DNA of 64,000 bases from contig JADJXV010000004.1 in the NCBI GenBank assembly GCA_016720145.1, forward strand, positions 248,001 through 312,000, written 5' to 3'. The notes under the pieces were generated by a model. That model did not search any database. It was not told the DNA's origin and saw nothing but the letters and a program-made list of their open reading frames with translations. Each line of letters opens with the position of its first letter. The stretch's first letter is position 1. Of this stretch, positions 44,599 to 53,739 are shown one piece after another. Source of the DNA: Ignavibacteria bacterium (lineage in GTDB: Bacteria > Bacteroidota > Ignavibacteria > Kapaibacteriales > UBA961). The translations under genes were made by a program, and so were the position numbers.

Positions 44599-46161
44599 TT
44601 AATCCAGTTCAAATGTTTTTATTTCCCAGCCATATTTAGATGATTTTCCAAGTAGGTATAGCTGATGTTCTGTGCAGCCAATAAGATTTATTATACTTAG
44701 TTTGTTATCAGCGAATAAAATTGGTATTTCGCGAATGAATTTCCCTTGCCAGTTATACTGTTGGATAAGGCAATAGTCCGAAACTCTTTGATTGTTATTA
44801 GCTTGGACTACTATATAAAAACCCTTGCTGTTAGATAGTATATCATTCATATAGCAAACAAGTTGTTCGGCAGTGGTGGTATTGCCAAATGTATAAGTCG
44901 TGGGCTTGAAATTATCAAATGTATGCCTGAATGCACCAATTGGTGAAATTGGAGTTATGTCTTCGTTTGGAGTAGATAAGCAAAATAGATTATTCCATGG
45001 GTTTGCAAAGACAAACATTTTTGGACTGGAATTATATTCGAGAATACCTGTAGAAGGTGTGAACTTCTTGATAGAATAATACTTTCTCAGATTACTCAAC
45101 GATAGGAAAAAACGACCCTGTTTTAAAGTTGGTGACTCTGAAAGATAAAATAACGATGTGTCCGAAGCCATCTGAAGCATGTTGAACTGACCGCGTGACG
45201 AAGTGTTAACGTAAAAAAGAGAGTCACGAAGCTTCACAAAATTAGTGGTGAATCCATTGTTAATAGGAAAGTATATTTCAGGAATGGTATCCTTCCCTCT
45301 ATGAACAGCAGCTACCCTTCTACTGAATATACTACTTTTTATTCTCTTTGTAGTATCATGACCATGAACTTGTAGGATAGTATCTAGAACTACTGATTCT
45401 ATAAGGGTTGTTAATGCTACAAAACCGTTTGATTCATATAAAGGCGCAATAAATTCAAATGTTGAAAGCGGTGTCCCACGCTTATTAAGTTCACGTAGGA
45501 AATCTGTAGGTAAAGAATCTGCAAAGATTCTCTTAAATTTCTCACTCGGACTTATAGAACGAAGTAAGTTACCAGTCTGCAACGAGTACACCATCACTGA
45601 ATTACGTAACCCATCAACTGCCCAAAGTGTGCTATCTCTAAAATTGATATAGGGAGATTCGGCCTGACCCAATACACCAGTTAATGATTTATCAAGTGTA
45701 ACAGAGGAGAGAGTGTTATAATTGATGACTTGAAGTAATTTTGGAAGTCTGTCCACAGCAGACTCGACACTATTAACACCGTCAAACTTATAGAGTATAT
45801 CATTTAATTTATTGAGTACAACAATGCCAGGGTATTCTATAATTCCATGCTTTTGTGCTATTTCAGCAGAGTCCCAGATTACAGAATCTATACCAAGACT
45901 CTTCTTATAAAGAAACACATCGTCTTGCAGGAAAGAATGGACTACTGCAATTACTCGAATATTAGGAATTTTTTCGAGTGTATGTAATTGACTAACAATA
46001 CGGTTACGGTCGCATCGTACACAATTATCGAGATTGATAAAGTAGAGGATTGTATATGTTGAATTCAGCGGAACATTGTTTTTTGCGACAAGTTTTGGTT
46101 GTAGAAAAAAGAGAGTTAGAGATATAGTCAAGGCATAAAGAATAGATGTAATGATATTCAT
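44599..46161 (-). CDS. Secreted thioredoxin-like / propeller protein, 520 aa
   Basis: A hydrophobic N-terminus (ILYALTISLTLFFLQPKL) may be a signal or anchor. Residues about 35-150 read as a thioredoxin-like domain: YTILYFINLDNCVRCDRNRIV carries a CxxC (Cys-Val-Arg-Cys), and HGIIEYPGIVVLN a cis-Pro-like loop. The rest (about 165-515) resembles a six-bladed propeller of the BF3164/NHL type (SPYINFRDSTLWAVDGLRNSVMVYSLQTGNLL). A T9SS domain is not visible. It is the second gene after the 136-aa secreted protein, separated by a strong terminator-like hairpin. Confidence 0.8.
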   Translation of the reverse strand: MNIITSILYALTISLTLFFLQPKLVAKNNVPLNSTYTILYFINLDNCVRCDRNRIVSQLHTLEKIPNIRVIAVVHSFLQDDVFLYKKSLGIDSVIWDSAEIAQKHGIIEYPGIVVLNKLNDILYKFDGVNSVESAVDRLPKLLQVINYNTLSSVTLDKSLTGVLGQAESPYINFRDSTLWAVDGLRNSVMVYSLQTGNLLRSISPSEKFKRIFADSLPTDFLRELNKRGTPLSTFEFIAPLYESNGFVALTTLIESVVLDTILQVHGHDTTKRIKSSIFSRRVAAVHRGKDTIPEIYFPINNGFTTNFVKLRDSLFYVNTSSRGQFNMLQMASDTSLFYLSESPTLKQGRFFLSLSNLRKYYSIKKFTPSTGILEYNSSPKMFVFANPWNNLFCLSTPNEDITPISPIGAFRHTFDNFKPTTYTFGNTTTAEQLVCYMNDILSNSKGFYIVVQANNNQRVSDYCLIQQYNWQGKFIREIPILFADNKLSIINLIGCTEHQLYLLGKSSKYGWEIKTFELD

Positions 46162-46201
46162 AGTTGAATTTAGTAGTTATTGTGCCGTGAAAAATAAAAA
46201 A

Positions 46202-46239
46202 CCAAGCCATGTTCCAAAATATGTTAAAGCATGGCTTGG
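46202..46239 (-). terminator. Intercistronic hairpin with U-tract
   Basis: A perfect 10-bp stem CCAAGCCATG / CATGGCTTGG (46202-46211 with 46230-46239), followed on the minus strand by T6-A-T5. It is located 10 bp after the stop of the 136-aa gene and before the larger secreted protein. Confidence 0.85.
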
Positions 46240-46249
46240 AACTTAACAT

Positions 46250-46660
46250 CTATTTATTATTATAGTAATCGACAATATCTTGCAAAGAATATGCATTAAA
46301 TGTTAGAGTATTACCCGTTGTATTTATTTGAACATCATACGTATTATTGACAGGGTCCACATTGTAAACGGAAGTACCTGTAATGTTATCGTAGACAATA
46401 TTATCACTCGGGATCCATGCAAAATCATAATCAGTATAATTTGCGTTATTGTATTGATCATAAACTCTTGCTCTACCTGTTTTAATACAGAAGTATGGTT
46501 TTGTAACATCGCAGCCAGAATACGCAGGTCCCGGTTTTGCAATCTTTTCACCAACAAAACTATCAAGCCAAGTTAAATCTGCTGCAAGTGCAAATGAATT
46601 TACGGTCAAACTAATAAATGCTAAAAGTATCAATACAGCAAAATTTCTAATTGTTTTCAT
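46250..46660 (-). CDS. Small secreted protein, 136 aa
   Basis: Signal peptide (FAVLILLAFISLTVNSFALA) then an Asn/Tyr-rich mature domain with two Cys (SGCDVTKPYFC), perhaps one disulfide. It does not belong to the Cys-rich family but occupies the same place: divergent from a structured RNA copy and upstream of a hairpin and a large secreted protein. Function unknown. Confidence 0.8.
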   Translation of the reverse strand: MKTIRNFAVLILLAFISLTVNSFALAADLTWLDSFVGEKIAKPGPAYSGCDVTKPYFCIKTGRARVYDQYNNANYTDYDFAWIPSDNIVYDNITGTSVYNVDPVNNTYDVQINTTGNTLTFNAYSLQDIVDYYNNK

Positions 46661-46710
46661 TATTGTGTCCTGTTATAAATTGTTTAATAATAAACCTCTA
46701 TTTTTGTACG

Positions 46711-46797
46711 GCCTGAGCAAGCGTGTATTAATTATTGTGCTTATTCGCGGCGTCTCATACCTCACAGAATTCGCGTTCTGTGAGGTTCTTTTTTTCT
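46711..46797 (+). ncRNA. Structured small RNA candidate, copy 2
   Basis: A TAnnTTTG box (TATTTTTG, 46699-46706) lies exactly 5 nt before hairpin 1 (46711-46722 with 46739-46751). Hairpin 2 is CCTCACAGAA / TTCTGTGAGG (46760-46785) and leads into a T-rich tract, giving an RNA of about 87 nt ending in an intrinsic terminator. In copies 3 and 4 the A-T pair of hairpin 2 is G-C, a compensatory change. A third hairpin CGGAT/ATCCG follows at 46817-46845. Confidence 0.55.
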
Positions 46798-47018
46798 CGT
46801 AGGCAAAGTTTATACTCGGATGTAAGCACAGTGAGAAAATATCCGTGACTCCTCGGAGAATTGGAATAAGTATGAGTAGATGAAGGCACACCTGTTTGGA
46901 AAATGAATAAATAAGTGAAATATTATTTCCTCACAAAACTACAATAATTAAAACCCTATTACAACCCCCAATATGTGAAGTCGTTTTGGGAAGTCGTTTG
47001 GTGAAGTCGTTTTGGGAA

Positions 47019-47468
47019 CTAGCTGCTATCTGAAGAAGTTGGCGCGATCGTTGTAGGGAGTGAGTTCTCCTTTGCCCACATACCCGGTGGCATCCCAAAA
47101 TGCTTTTTGAATGCTTCTGAGAATGTTTTAGTATGCGAGTAGCCAACTGCTTTACTTACTTCGACTAATGATTTTCTTTTTTGAAGGAGCGGACAGGCAG
47201 CGTGCATTCGCAGGTGTTTGAGGTACTCGCTCGGCGTTTTTCCGGTCAGACGCAAGGTTTGTTCGTAAAGCCAACGCCTACTTACCTTCATAGTATCTGC
47301 AATTGAGTTTATGTCAGTATTTGCATCAGGAAATCTCTTCTCAAACTGTTCAAATAGAATTTGAATTAATTTGCAGTGCAAGATATCAGATTCATTATGT
47401 GAATTACCATAGGATTGAGTGAAATTACCAACCTTATGGAATTCTTCTTGTTGAATAATTTTATTCAT
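47019..47468 (-). CDS. AraC-type helix-turn-helix regulator, 149 aa
   Basis: The C-terminal half is an HTH_18 domain: INSIADTMKVSRRWLYEQTLRLTGKTPSEYLKHLRMHAACPLLQKRKSLVEVSKAVGYSHTKTFSEAFKKHFGMPPG, both helix-turn-helix units being present. The N-terminal 60 residues hold no sensor domain. Its target may be among the neighbouring secretome genes (inference). Three short tandem copies of GAAGTCGTTT-type sequence lie just past its stop (46977-47010). Confidence 0.88.
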   Translation of the reverse strand: MNKIIQQEEFHKVGNFTQSYGNSHNESDILHCKLIQILFEQFEKRFPDANTDINSIADTMKVSRRWLYEQTLRLTGKTPSEYLKHLRMHAACPLLQKRKSLVEVSKAVGYSHTKTFSEAFKKHFGMPPGMWAKENSLPTTIAPTSSDSS

Positions 47469-47532
47469 CGGCTTTGATATAATTGTGAAAATTTTTACAA
47501 CCTATTTTGTTGATATTGTGAAGCTTGTAATT

Positions 47533-47803
47533 GTCCAGTCAGTTGCTACAACTGACTGTAATTACTTGCCAATGAAACGATAGTTTGAAGGTAATTCTGA
47601 TTTCATGTATAGTTTCATTTTGAAATGTCGATTATTCCCGCCACATCAAGTGTTCCTCTCGAAATCAATAACGTACAATATATATCCTTCTTAGTTTAGC
47701 TCCTGCTTCAATCCATTAGACCATACAATCATTCATCAACGAAGTGGTGTGCAGACGTTTCTAAGGTATGTATTTACATCCAGTTGTAGCAACTGGATGG
47801 ACA
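47533..47803. repeat. Larger palindromic-ended repeat, copy B2 (271 bp)
   Basis: Left GTCCAGTCAGTTGCTACAAC, ACTGTAATTACTTGCCAATGAAACG; right CGTTTCTAAGGTATGTATTTACATCC and AGTTGTAGCAACTGGATGGAC: inverted ends of about 45 bp. Relative of B1 and of the 136-bp repeats. It lies upstream of the AraC gene. Confidence 0.72.
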
Positions 47804-47816
47804 GATATGAAATTTT

Positions 47817-47832
47817 GAATGAACGTTCATTC
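47817..47832. promoter_or_regulatory. Perfect 16-bp palindrome GAATGAACGTTCATTC
   Basis: Second copy of the operator-like palindrome, 14 bp beyond the B2 repeat, between the AraC gene and the histidine kinase. Confidence 0.5.
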
Positions 47833-47956
47833 TTCACAGGCAAAATAATAATTACAACTGACTGCTCTCTTGCTATTGAAACGCATGCTGGAAGTAATTT
47901 TGGATTCTCTCATGACGCACAATTGACCTATATTCAGTATTCAATCTAACGTTAAG

Positions 47957-50503
47957 TCACTCCCGATACAATAGTTCACTAATTATACTCAGCAGCTTTT
48001 CGGATGTATAGGGTTTGAGTAAAAAAACGATTGACTTTTGGTTGACGAGATCACTGTCTTGTTTTAGTCCACTCACTGCTATCACCTTCACATCGGGATT
48101 CATCTTTTGAATCGCTCTAATTGTCGCTGTACCATCCATATACGGCATCATCATATCGGTGATAACAAGTGAAATCTTGCTTCCTAATTGCGCGTAGGTG
48201 GCAAGTGCTTCGGTGCCGTCTATGGCTGTGAGCACTGTATAGCCACGTGCCTCTAACGTGAGTTTGGTGATTTCACGTATGCTTTCTTCGTCTTCTACGA
48301 GCAATATAGATTCACCTTTGTTATCGGCAATTTTCTCGTGTGACATGGTCTGAAATGGTTGATGTCCTTCATGGACAGGAAGATAAATTGTAAAAGTAGT
48401 GCCCTTGCCAATTTCACTATACACATTAATAAATCCTTTGTGACTTTTGATAATCGTCAACACAGTTGATAACCCCAAACCGGTCCCTTTGTTGATTTCT
48501 TTGGTTGTATAGAAAGGTTCAAAAATCCGTTCCAACACTACCGGCGGGATTCCCATCCCTTGGTCTGAGACTTTTATCATAATGTAAGTACCAATCTTTG
48601 CTTCAATGTGCATGCGTACATACTGTTCGTCGAGCTCAATCGTATCTGCCTCGATATCTATCCTCCCTCCATTCGGCATAGCGTCGCGCGCATTGACACA
48701 AAGATTCATCAGTACTTGGTGAATCTGTGTAGAGTCAGCCGAAATTGACGGTAAATTCGTGGTAAATTTCGTGTGAAATGAAATAGATTTTGGGAAGGTT
48801 TGCGTAATGATTTTTCCAATTTCTTCTATTAAATGGCGCACTTGGACGATGGTAAATTCACCTTCAACGCCTCGGGCGAAAGAGAGAACTTGTTTGATAA
48901 GTTCCGAACCGCGCTTCGTCGATGCTTCAAGCATGTGAAGCATTTTCTTGCTTTGCTCATCGACAAACTTCGTACTCAAAAAATTCACCGAAAGTAAAAT
49001 CGGAGCAAGGACATTATTGAGATCATGCGCTATTCCACTGGCGAGTGTACCGATACTTTCCATTCGTTGTGCGCGTAGGAATTGCATTTCAAGTAGTTTT
49101 TTCTCTGTGGTATCTCTCGATACTACAATTACTTGGATGATTTTCCCACTTTCATCGCGTATGACACTACCTTGCGATTCGATGAATCGAATCGTACCAT
49201 CATGGAGTTCAATTCTATAATCAGCTCGATGTCCAATTCCCGTGTTGGCCGTTTCTTGAAAGAGTTTGCGTATATGTTCACGATCTTCATGATGTATTTC
49301 TTCAAATGGATCCGTGCAGAGTAGCGCGTCAGGATTACCAAAGAGAGATTTATAGGAGGGACTGTTGTAAATCCTTCTACCATCTACATCTAGAACTGCG
49401 ATCATATCGGCAATATTCTCAGAAATCATTCTAAATTGTGCATGGCTTTCCCGTATCTCTTCCTCTGCTGTCTTGCGTGAGGTAATATCCTGAAAAGCGC
49501 CGACAAGCCGAACACATTTTCCGTCCTTAAATTCTCCTTTACCTAATGAACGTACCCAGATATGCTTACCTTTCGCCGTTATGAACGGCACTTCAAGATC
49601 CCAAGGTGTGCCGTCTTTCATACCCAAATTCACTGCTTCTGTAATGAGCGGACGTGCCTCTTCAGCATAAAAATTAATGGCTTCTTCAATACTCGGCATT
49701 TGTGTAGGATCGATATCGTAGATTTTGAAGGTTTGGAGTGTCCAGAACATTTCCATGGTTACCAGGTCAATTTCCCAACCGCCAATAGTAGCTAACTTCC
49801 CGACTTCTACCAACATCGACTCACTTTTACGAAGCTGTTCCTCTATTTGTTTACGGGCAGATATATCGACTGACAGGATGAATATCCCCTCAGACACCGG
49901 CTGAATCTTGAGATCAAAACACCCAGCCGTGCCATTAGGAAAAGTAAAGTGATTCTCCATTGATTGAGGAATTCGCTCATTCATACAGCATGTAAGCTTT
50001 TCAAACATATCCGTTAGTTCAATGCCCGGATACATTTCCATCATCGTATGACCGATTAATTCTTCTTCTTTTCTTTGGCCATGAATTGAAGCTGACTTGT
50101 TTACATAGAGATACTTCCAATCGAATCCAATAATCTGACATCCCTCAATCATATCATCAAGTGCGTGGCGATATTTCGCTTCACTCGTCAGAATAGAGTC
50201 CGACAATTTTTTAAAATCCGTAATTTCTTGTATTAATTGATGATTAGCTGTACGCAGATTTTCATTGTGGTCGCTTATTGTACCGAGATCACCGGCATGT
50301 ATATCAGAATGGCTGTTTCTATATACATACCACAGAAGGGTAATTGAAAGCAGCACCTCGCACACAAAGGATAGTGTGGAGGTGAAAGGTGTATGAAAGT
50401 CCTGCTGGAGGAGTGTTTGGTAGAAATTCCATGTAAAACCACACAGAATACATCCTATTATCAAAAAGATAAAATTAGGATTAGGTCGTAAAGATTGGTT
50501 CAT
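47957..50503 (-). CDS. PAS-rich hybrid histidine kinase, 848 aa
   Basis: Two N-terminal transmembrane helices (about 10-27 and 43-60) with a very short periplasmic loop, a coiled segment, then three PAS/PAC units (about 105-225, 230-350, 355-475; SVDISARKQIEEQL, LVGAFQDITSRK, VIVVSRDTTEKK). HisKA follows with the phospho-acceptor His493 (SGIAHDLNNVLAP), then HATPase (about 590-705: NLCVNARDAMP, VSDQGMGIPP, GTGLGLSTV) and a C-terminal receiver domain with Asp783 (LVITDMMMPYMDG) and Lys830. The sensor input is probably cytoplasmic. No separate response regulator is adjacent; it may relay to a phosphotransfer protein elsewhere. Confidence 0.94.
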   Translation of the reverse strand: MNQSLRPNPNFIFLIIGCILCGFTWNFYQTLLQQDFHTPFTSTLSFVCEVLLSITLLWYVYRNSHSDIHAGDLGTISDHNENLRTANHQLIQEITDFKKLSDSILTSEAKYRHALDDMIEGCQIIGFDWKYLYVNKSASIHGQRKEEELIGHTMMEMYPGIELTDMFEKLTCCMNERIPQSMENHFTFPNGTAGCFDLKIQPVSEGIFILSVDISARKQIEEQLRKSESMLVEVGKLATIGGWEIDLVTMEMFWTLQTFKIYDIDPTQMPSIEEAINFYAEEARPLITEAVNLGMKDGTPWDLEVPFITAKGKHIWVRSLGKGEFKDGKCVRLVGAFQDITSRKTAEEEIRESHAQFRMISENIADMIAVLDVDGRRIYNSPSYKSLFGNPDALLCTDPFEEIHHEDREHIRKLFQETANTGIGHRADYRIELHDGTIRFIESQGSVIRDESGKIIQVIVVSRDTTEKKLLEMQFLRAQRMESIGTLASGIAHDLNNVLAPILLSVNFLSTKFVDEQSKKMLHMLEASTKRGSELIKQVLSFARGVEGEFTIVQVRHLIEEIGKIITQTFPKSISFHTKFTTNLPSISADSTQIHQVLMNLCVNARDAMPNGGRIDIEADTIELDEQYVRMHIEAKIGTYIMIKVSDQGMGIPPVVLERIFEPFYTTKEINKGTGLGLSTVLTIIKSHKGFINVYSEIGKGTTFTIYLPVHEGHQPFQTMSHEKIADNKGESILLVEDEESIREITKLTLEARGYTVLTAIDGTEALATYAQLGSKISLVITDMMMPYMDGTATIRAIQKMNPDVKVIAVSGLKQDSDLVNQKSIVFLLKPYTSEKLLSIISELLYRE

Positions 50504-50756
50504 ATTTACCCCAACAGTTAATGAATACCAGTGTAATTATTCAGCTCAAATCAGTATGTATATCTGACAAATTAAATCCAAAATATTTATAGAGAATTTG
50601 ATGAGTAAGTTAATAACCTACTTGTAGATAGGTAGTATGTAGCAATTGTATTTTTAATGCATTAGGATGACTTTCAGAGTGAACAGATTTTCTATAACAT
50701 GTGCGAGAGAAAGAGCAATTACTACGTGTATAATTTCGTACAAATCAACTACAAAC

Positions 50757-50783
50757 CAAAAAGTCCTACCTTTCGGTAGGAGT
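50757..50783 (-). terminator. Intrinsic terminator after the 50964 propeller gene
   Basis: TCCTACC / GGTAGGA (tetraloop TTTC) followed on the minus strand by CTTTTTGG, about 180 bp after the stop. Confidence 0.6.
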
Positions 50784-50786
50784 TTC

Positions 50787-51064
50787 GTCAAGTCATTTGT
50801 TCCCAATGATTGTAATTCTTGTCTAAGAAACAGTTGCATGACAAAAATTCGAATCAACGTTTACTTTCATATTCAGTATCCTGATACCAGATTTCGTATT
50901 GACGTAATATCTATATACACAAGCAAGATATTTGGACGAGCTATGTAAAAGTAAGGTCTCCTGCTACCGTGCAATAATCACCGGTACTGCCTTGCGATAG
51001 CCGCCTCCATTAATCTCAATATAATATATGCCAGTAGGAAGATTGCTTCCATCAAAATCGACGA
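50787..51064. repeat. 278-bp near-identical direct repeat, copy 1
   Basis: Nearly identical (one visible mismatch up to about 51064) to 53462-53739, 2675 bp away. It covers an intergenic half-copy of the palindromic-ended repeat (GTCATTTGTTCCCAATGATTG, AATTCTTGTCTAAGAAAC) and the last 100 bp of a T9SS sorting domain. It points to recent duplication or gene conversion. Confidence 0.88.
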
Positions 51065-53246
51065 TTCCTGTATTCGTGCCTGCGTTTGGATGGAATGAAT
51101 CAGTGATATCCCGTAGCTCGATGCCGAGCATATTGTACAGCTTTATGGTGATAGTTGTTGGGTCAAGGTTCATCACCCAGATTGCATCGAGTTTTATCTT
51201 GCCGGATGTTGGTATGGGACGGGGATATCGAAGCCATACAGATGGGGCTGTATTAACTTCAATACTTGGCTCAGAAATAGAATTAGTAACTGAATCCGGT
51301 AATGTTACTTTCCAAATTGAACTTCCACCATCAGCATTTTGGTCAGTAATATACGCCATAGTACTTACAGCCGAAACACTTCTAAAATGTACGAGTGAAT
51401 CTTGCTGCTCGTGCTTCCAAGATATGCCGCCGTCCGCTGTCCAAAGAAAATTCCCCTGTGTACCAACAATAAAGCCGACTTTCTTATCCGCAAAAGACAT
51501 ATCACGAGAAAATTCACTAACACCTTGTTTGCCGGAATCTACCAAAGTCCATGTTTTTCCAGAATCTGTACTACGGTATATCGGGCAAATAATCCTATCT
51601 ACTTCTTTTTTACTGCCTAATAAAACATACGTATTATCATCTAGGTTTAGTAATTTGCTTATGTAATAGAGATCGTCCAAGGTTTGCCTGCTCCATTGCT
51701 TGCCACCATCTGAAGAACGCAAAATTATTCCTCGGCTATACCGAATATTTGCTGCGGCATTGAATGAATCTAAAATTCCACCTGCAGCTACCAACATTGT
51801 TGGTGACTGATAGAATCCGGTAACAAGACCAATACTATCTATATACGATGATTTCCAAGTTCTGCCTCCATCGTTCGTAAGACCAATAAGTCCCTGAGTT
51901 AGTAAAACAAGCGGCTGTTGACTAATAATCCGTGAGTCAACACTAAAAACGGCTCCAATATTCGTATCAAGAAAACAGATTTGGGGTTGATCACCTACTA
52001 CTCCATGATGAGCAGTAAAGGTTGTTCCACCATCTTCGGTGAAGAGTTGGTTGTCATAGCCATCTGAAATGCCACAGCCCGAGCGAGAATTGTGAAAATA
52101 GAGTGCATTCATAAAGCTACGGTCTGATGGAATTTGATTGCTACCATTATGTTCGTAGGTTATTGTGTTCTGGGGAAGCCACGTAGCACCTCCATTCGTC
52201 GTACGGAAAATTGTTGTAGGATATACTCCAACGAAGCCGGTATCAGGAGAAATAAAATGAATTGAGCCGAAAGCATTATCTCCTTGTGTTCCCAAATAGG
52301 AAACCCATATCCATGATTTCCCACCGTCGATGGTTCGATATATTTTCTTTTTATAGCCGACAGCAATACCTATATTTTTAGTTGTAAACCGAAGTGAGTT
52401 TAGGAATTCAAGTTGCCTCGTTTCCGGCGGAAGTTGCTGGCTATACGATACTCCTCTGTCGTGGGTAAATTGGATTCCCTTAACGGTACTATTGATATAT
52501 CCTGCAGAATCTTCGGGAAAAGCAATGCAATTAGCATATTCGGGTGCGGGAGTAGTTTCCCAAGTCTGACCGGTATCACTGGAAATGAATACTGCCGATT
52601 CGCCGGATTTTTTAGACCTTCCAAGTATAGTAATAGTGCCTGTGGGAGAAACCGACATATCTTGGAAGAAGAAACTTGAATCGGTACGAATAGTTTTGAA
52701 GGATACACCACTATTAGCACTGTGAATAATACTGTCTTTATTCATTGCGATAACGATGTTGTTAGAAATGTAATGAAGACGTGAATATGCATAGGTTGTC
52801 GCCCCCAAATTTCCAACTATACTCCATGATGCTCCATTGTCAGCGCTATGGAGAATTGTCCCCCCTACAGCGAATGCAGTCCCTGTACCGGACGAATTAA
52901 ATGCGAGAGAAGTAATGTATTTCCCACTTGGATTAGCAATCTCCTGCCAATGATTGCCACTATCAGTAGTACGGAAAATCTTACCGCCGCCGACGGCACA
53001 GCCAGATGTTGAGGAACTAAATGCAAGATCCTGAATAGTAGCAGAAGTGCCAACAACAAGTAATTGCTTCCACGTTGCCCCTTTGTCGGTAGAGCGCATG
53101 ACACAACTATTGGTACCGCCAACAAAAACGGTAGTAGTATCCACCCACCGGATGATAAATAGGTCTGAATCGAGGTGTTGCCATGTTTGAGCGGAACAAT
53201 GGATGGAAGCAATCAGAATAATGATGAGTATGTATAGTGATTTCAT
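50964..53246 (-). CDS. Asp-box propeller T9SS protein, 760 aa
   Basis: Signal peptide MKSLYILIIILIASIHCSAQ; I start at 53246 because an upstream ATG at 53285 adds 13 residues that overlap the hairpin before the gene. Many Asp-box units (MRSTDKGATWKQL, RTTDSGNHWQEI, RTIDGGKSWIWV, RSSDGGKQWSRQ) build a YCF48-like propeller. It ends in a T9SS sorting domain (RPIPTSGKIKLDAIWVMNLDPTTITIKLYNMLG...), which in its last 60 residues is almost identical to those of the 41883 and 53642 genes. Surface adhesin or scaffold role is inference. Confidence 0.9.
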   Translation of the reverse strand: MKSLYILIIILIASIHCSAQTWQHLDSDLFIIRWVDTTTVFVGGTNSCVMRSTDKGATWKQLLVVGTSATIQDLAFSSSTSGCAVGGGKIFRTTDSGNHWQEIANPSGKYITSLAFNSSGTGTAFAVGGTILHSADNGASWSIVGNLGATTYAYSRLHYISNNIVIAMNKDSIIHSANSGVSFKTIRTDSSFFFQDMSVSPTGTITILGRSKKSGESAVFISSDTGQTWETTPAPEYANCIAFPEDSAGYINSTVKGIQFTHDRGVSYSQQLPPETRQLEFLNSLRFTTKNIGIAVGYKKKIYRTIDGGKSWIWVSYLGTQGDNAFGSIHFISPDTGFVGVYPTTIFRTTNGGATWLPQNTITYEHNGSNQIPSDRSFMNALYFHNSRSGCGISDGYDNQLFTEDGGTTFTAHHGVVGDQPQICFLDTNIGAVFSVDSRIISQQPLVLLTQGLIGLTNDGGRTWKSSYIDSIGLVTGFYQSPTMLVAAGGILDSFNAAANIRYSRGIILRSSDGGKQWSRQTLDDLYYISKLLNLDDNTYVLLGSKKEVDRIICPIYRSTDSGKTWTLVDSGKQGVSEFSRDMSFADKKVGFIVGTQGNFLWTADGGISWKHEQQDSLVHFRSVSAVSTMAYITDQNADGGSSIWKVTLPDSVTNSISEPSIEVNTAPSVWLRYPRPIPTSGKIKLDAIWVMNLDPTTITIKLYNMLGIELRDITDSFHPNAGTNTGIVDFDGSNLPTGIYYIEINGGGYRKAVPVIIAR

Positions 53247-53274
53247 AAAGTTAAACCAAATAATATAAAAATTG

Positions 53275-53296
53275 CCACAGCACATGTGTGCTGTGG
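53275..53296 (-). terminator. Intercistronic hairpin (perfect 22-bp palindrome)
   Basis: CCACAGCACA-TG-TGTGCTGTGG followed on the minus strand by CAATTTTTATATT. It sits between the Cys-rich remnant and the propeller gene, as in the other modules. Confidence 0.7.
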
Positions 53297-53470
53297 TAGA
53301 TTAAAACGGTAGCAACAAACAATAGCGCAAGGAACAATTTCAATTCTTCCAGGTGGGTTTATAAAACCGCACGCTGGAGTACTTCCTGCTAGAGGTGGTG
53401 TGTATATAGGTATAACTCTTAAAGTTGCTGGAGTCGTAGAGTAATCCCAACTAGTTGAAATTTCGTCCAG
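53297..53470 (-). pseudogene. 3' remnant of a Cys-rich secreted family gene
   Basis: The minus strand reads EISTSWDYSTTPATLRVI..., then STPACGFINPPGRIEIVPC-AIV-C: it matches the family's closing C-x-x-PG-x-x-C-x3-C pattern (compare PDCVNDPGGEPTCVNIC in the 62628 gene). The frame then runs on without its proper stop, and the 5' part is replaced by the 278-bp repeat. A broken copy of the family. Confidence 0.55.
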
Positions 53471-53739
53471 TCATTTGTTCCCAATGATTGTAATTCTTGT
53501 CTAAGAAACAGTTGCATGACAAAAATTCGAATCAACGTTTACTTTCATATTCAGTATCCTGATACCAGATTTCGTATTGACGTAATATCTATATACACAA
53601 GCAAGATATTTGGACGAGCTATGTAAAAGTAAGGTCTCCTGCTACCGTGCAATAATCACCGGTACTGCCTTGCGATAGCCGCCTCCATTAATCTCAATAT
53701 AATATATGCCAGTAGGAAGATTGCTTCCATCAAAATCGA
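53462..53739. repeat. 278-bp near-identical direct repeat, copy 2
   Basis: Partner of 50787-51064. It includes intergenic DNA and the 3' end of the next T9SS gene; identity falls off inside the sorting-domain coding region after about 53739. Confidence 0.88.
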
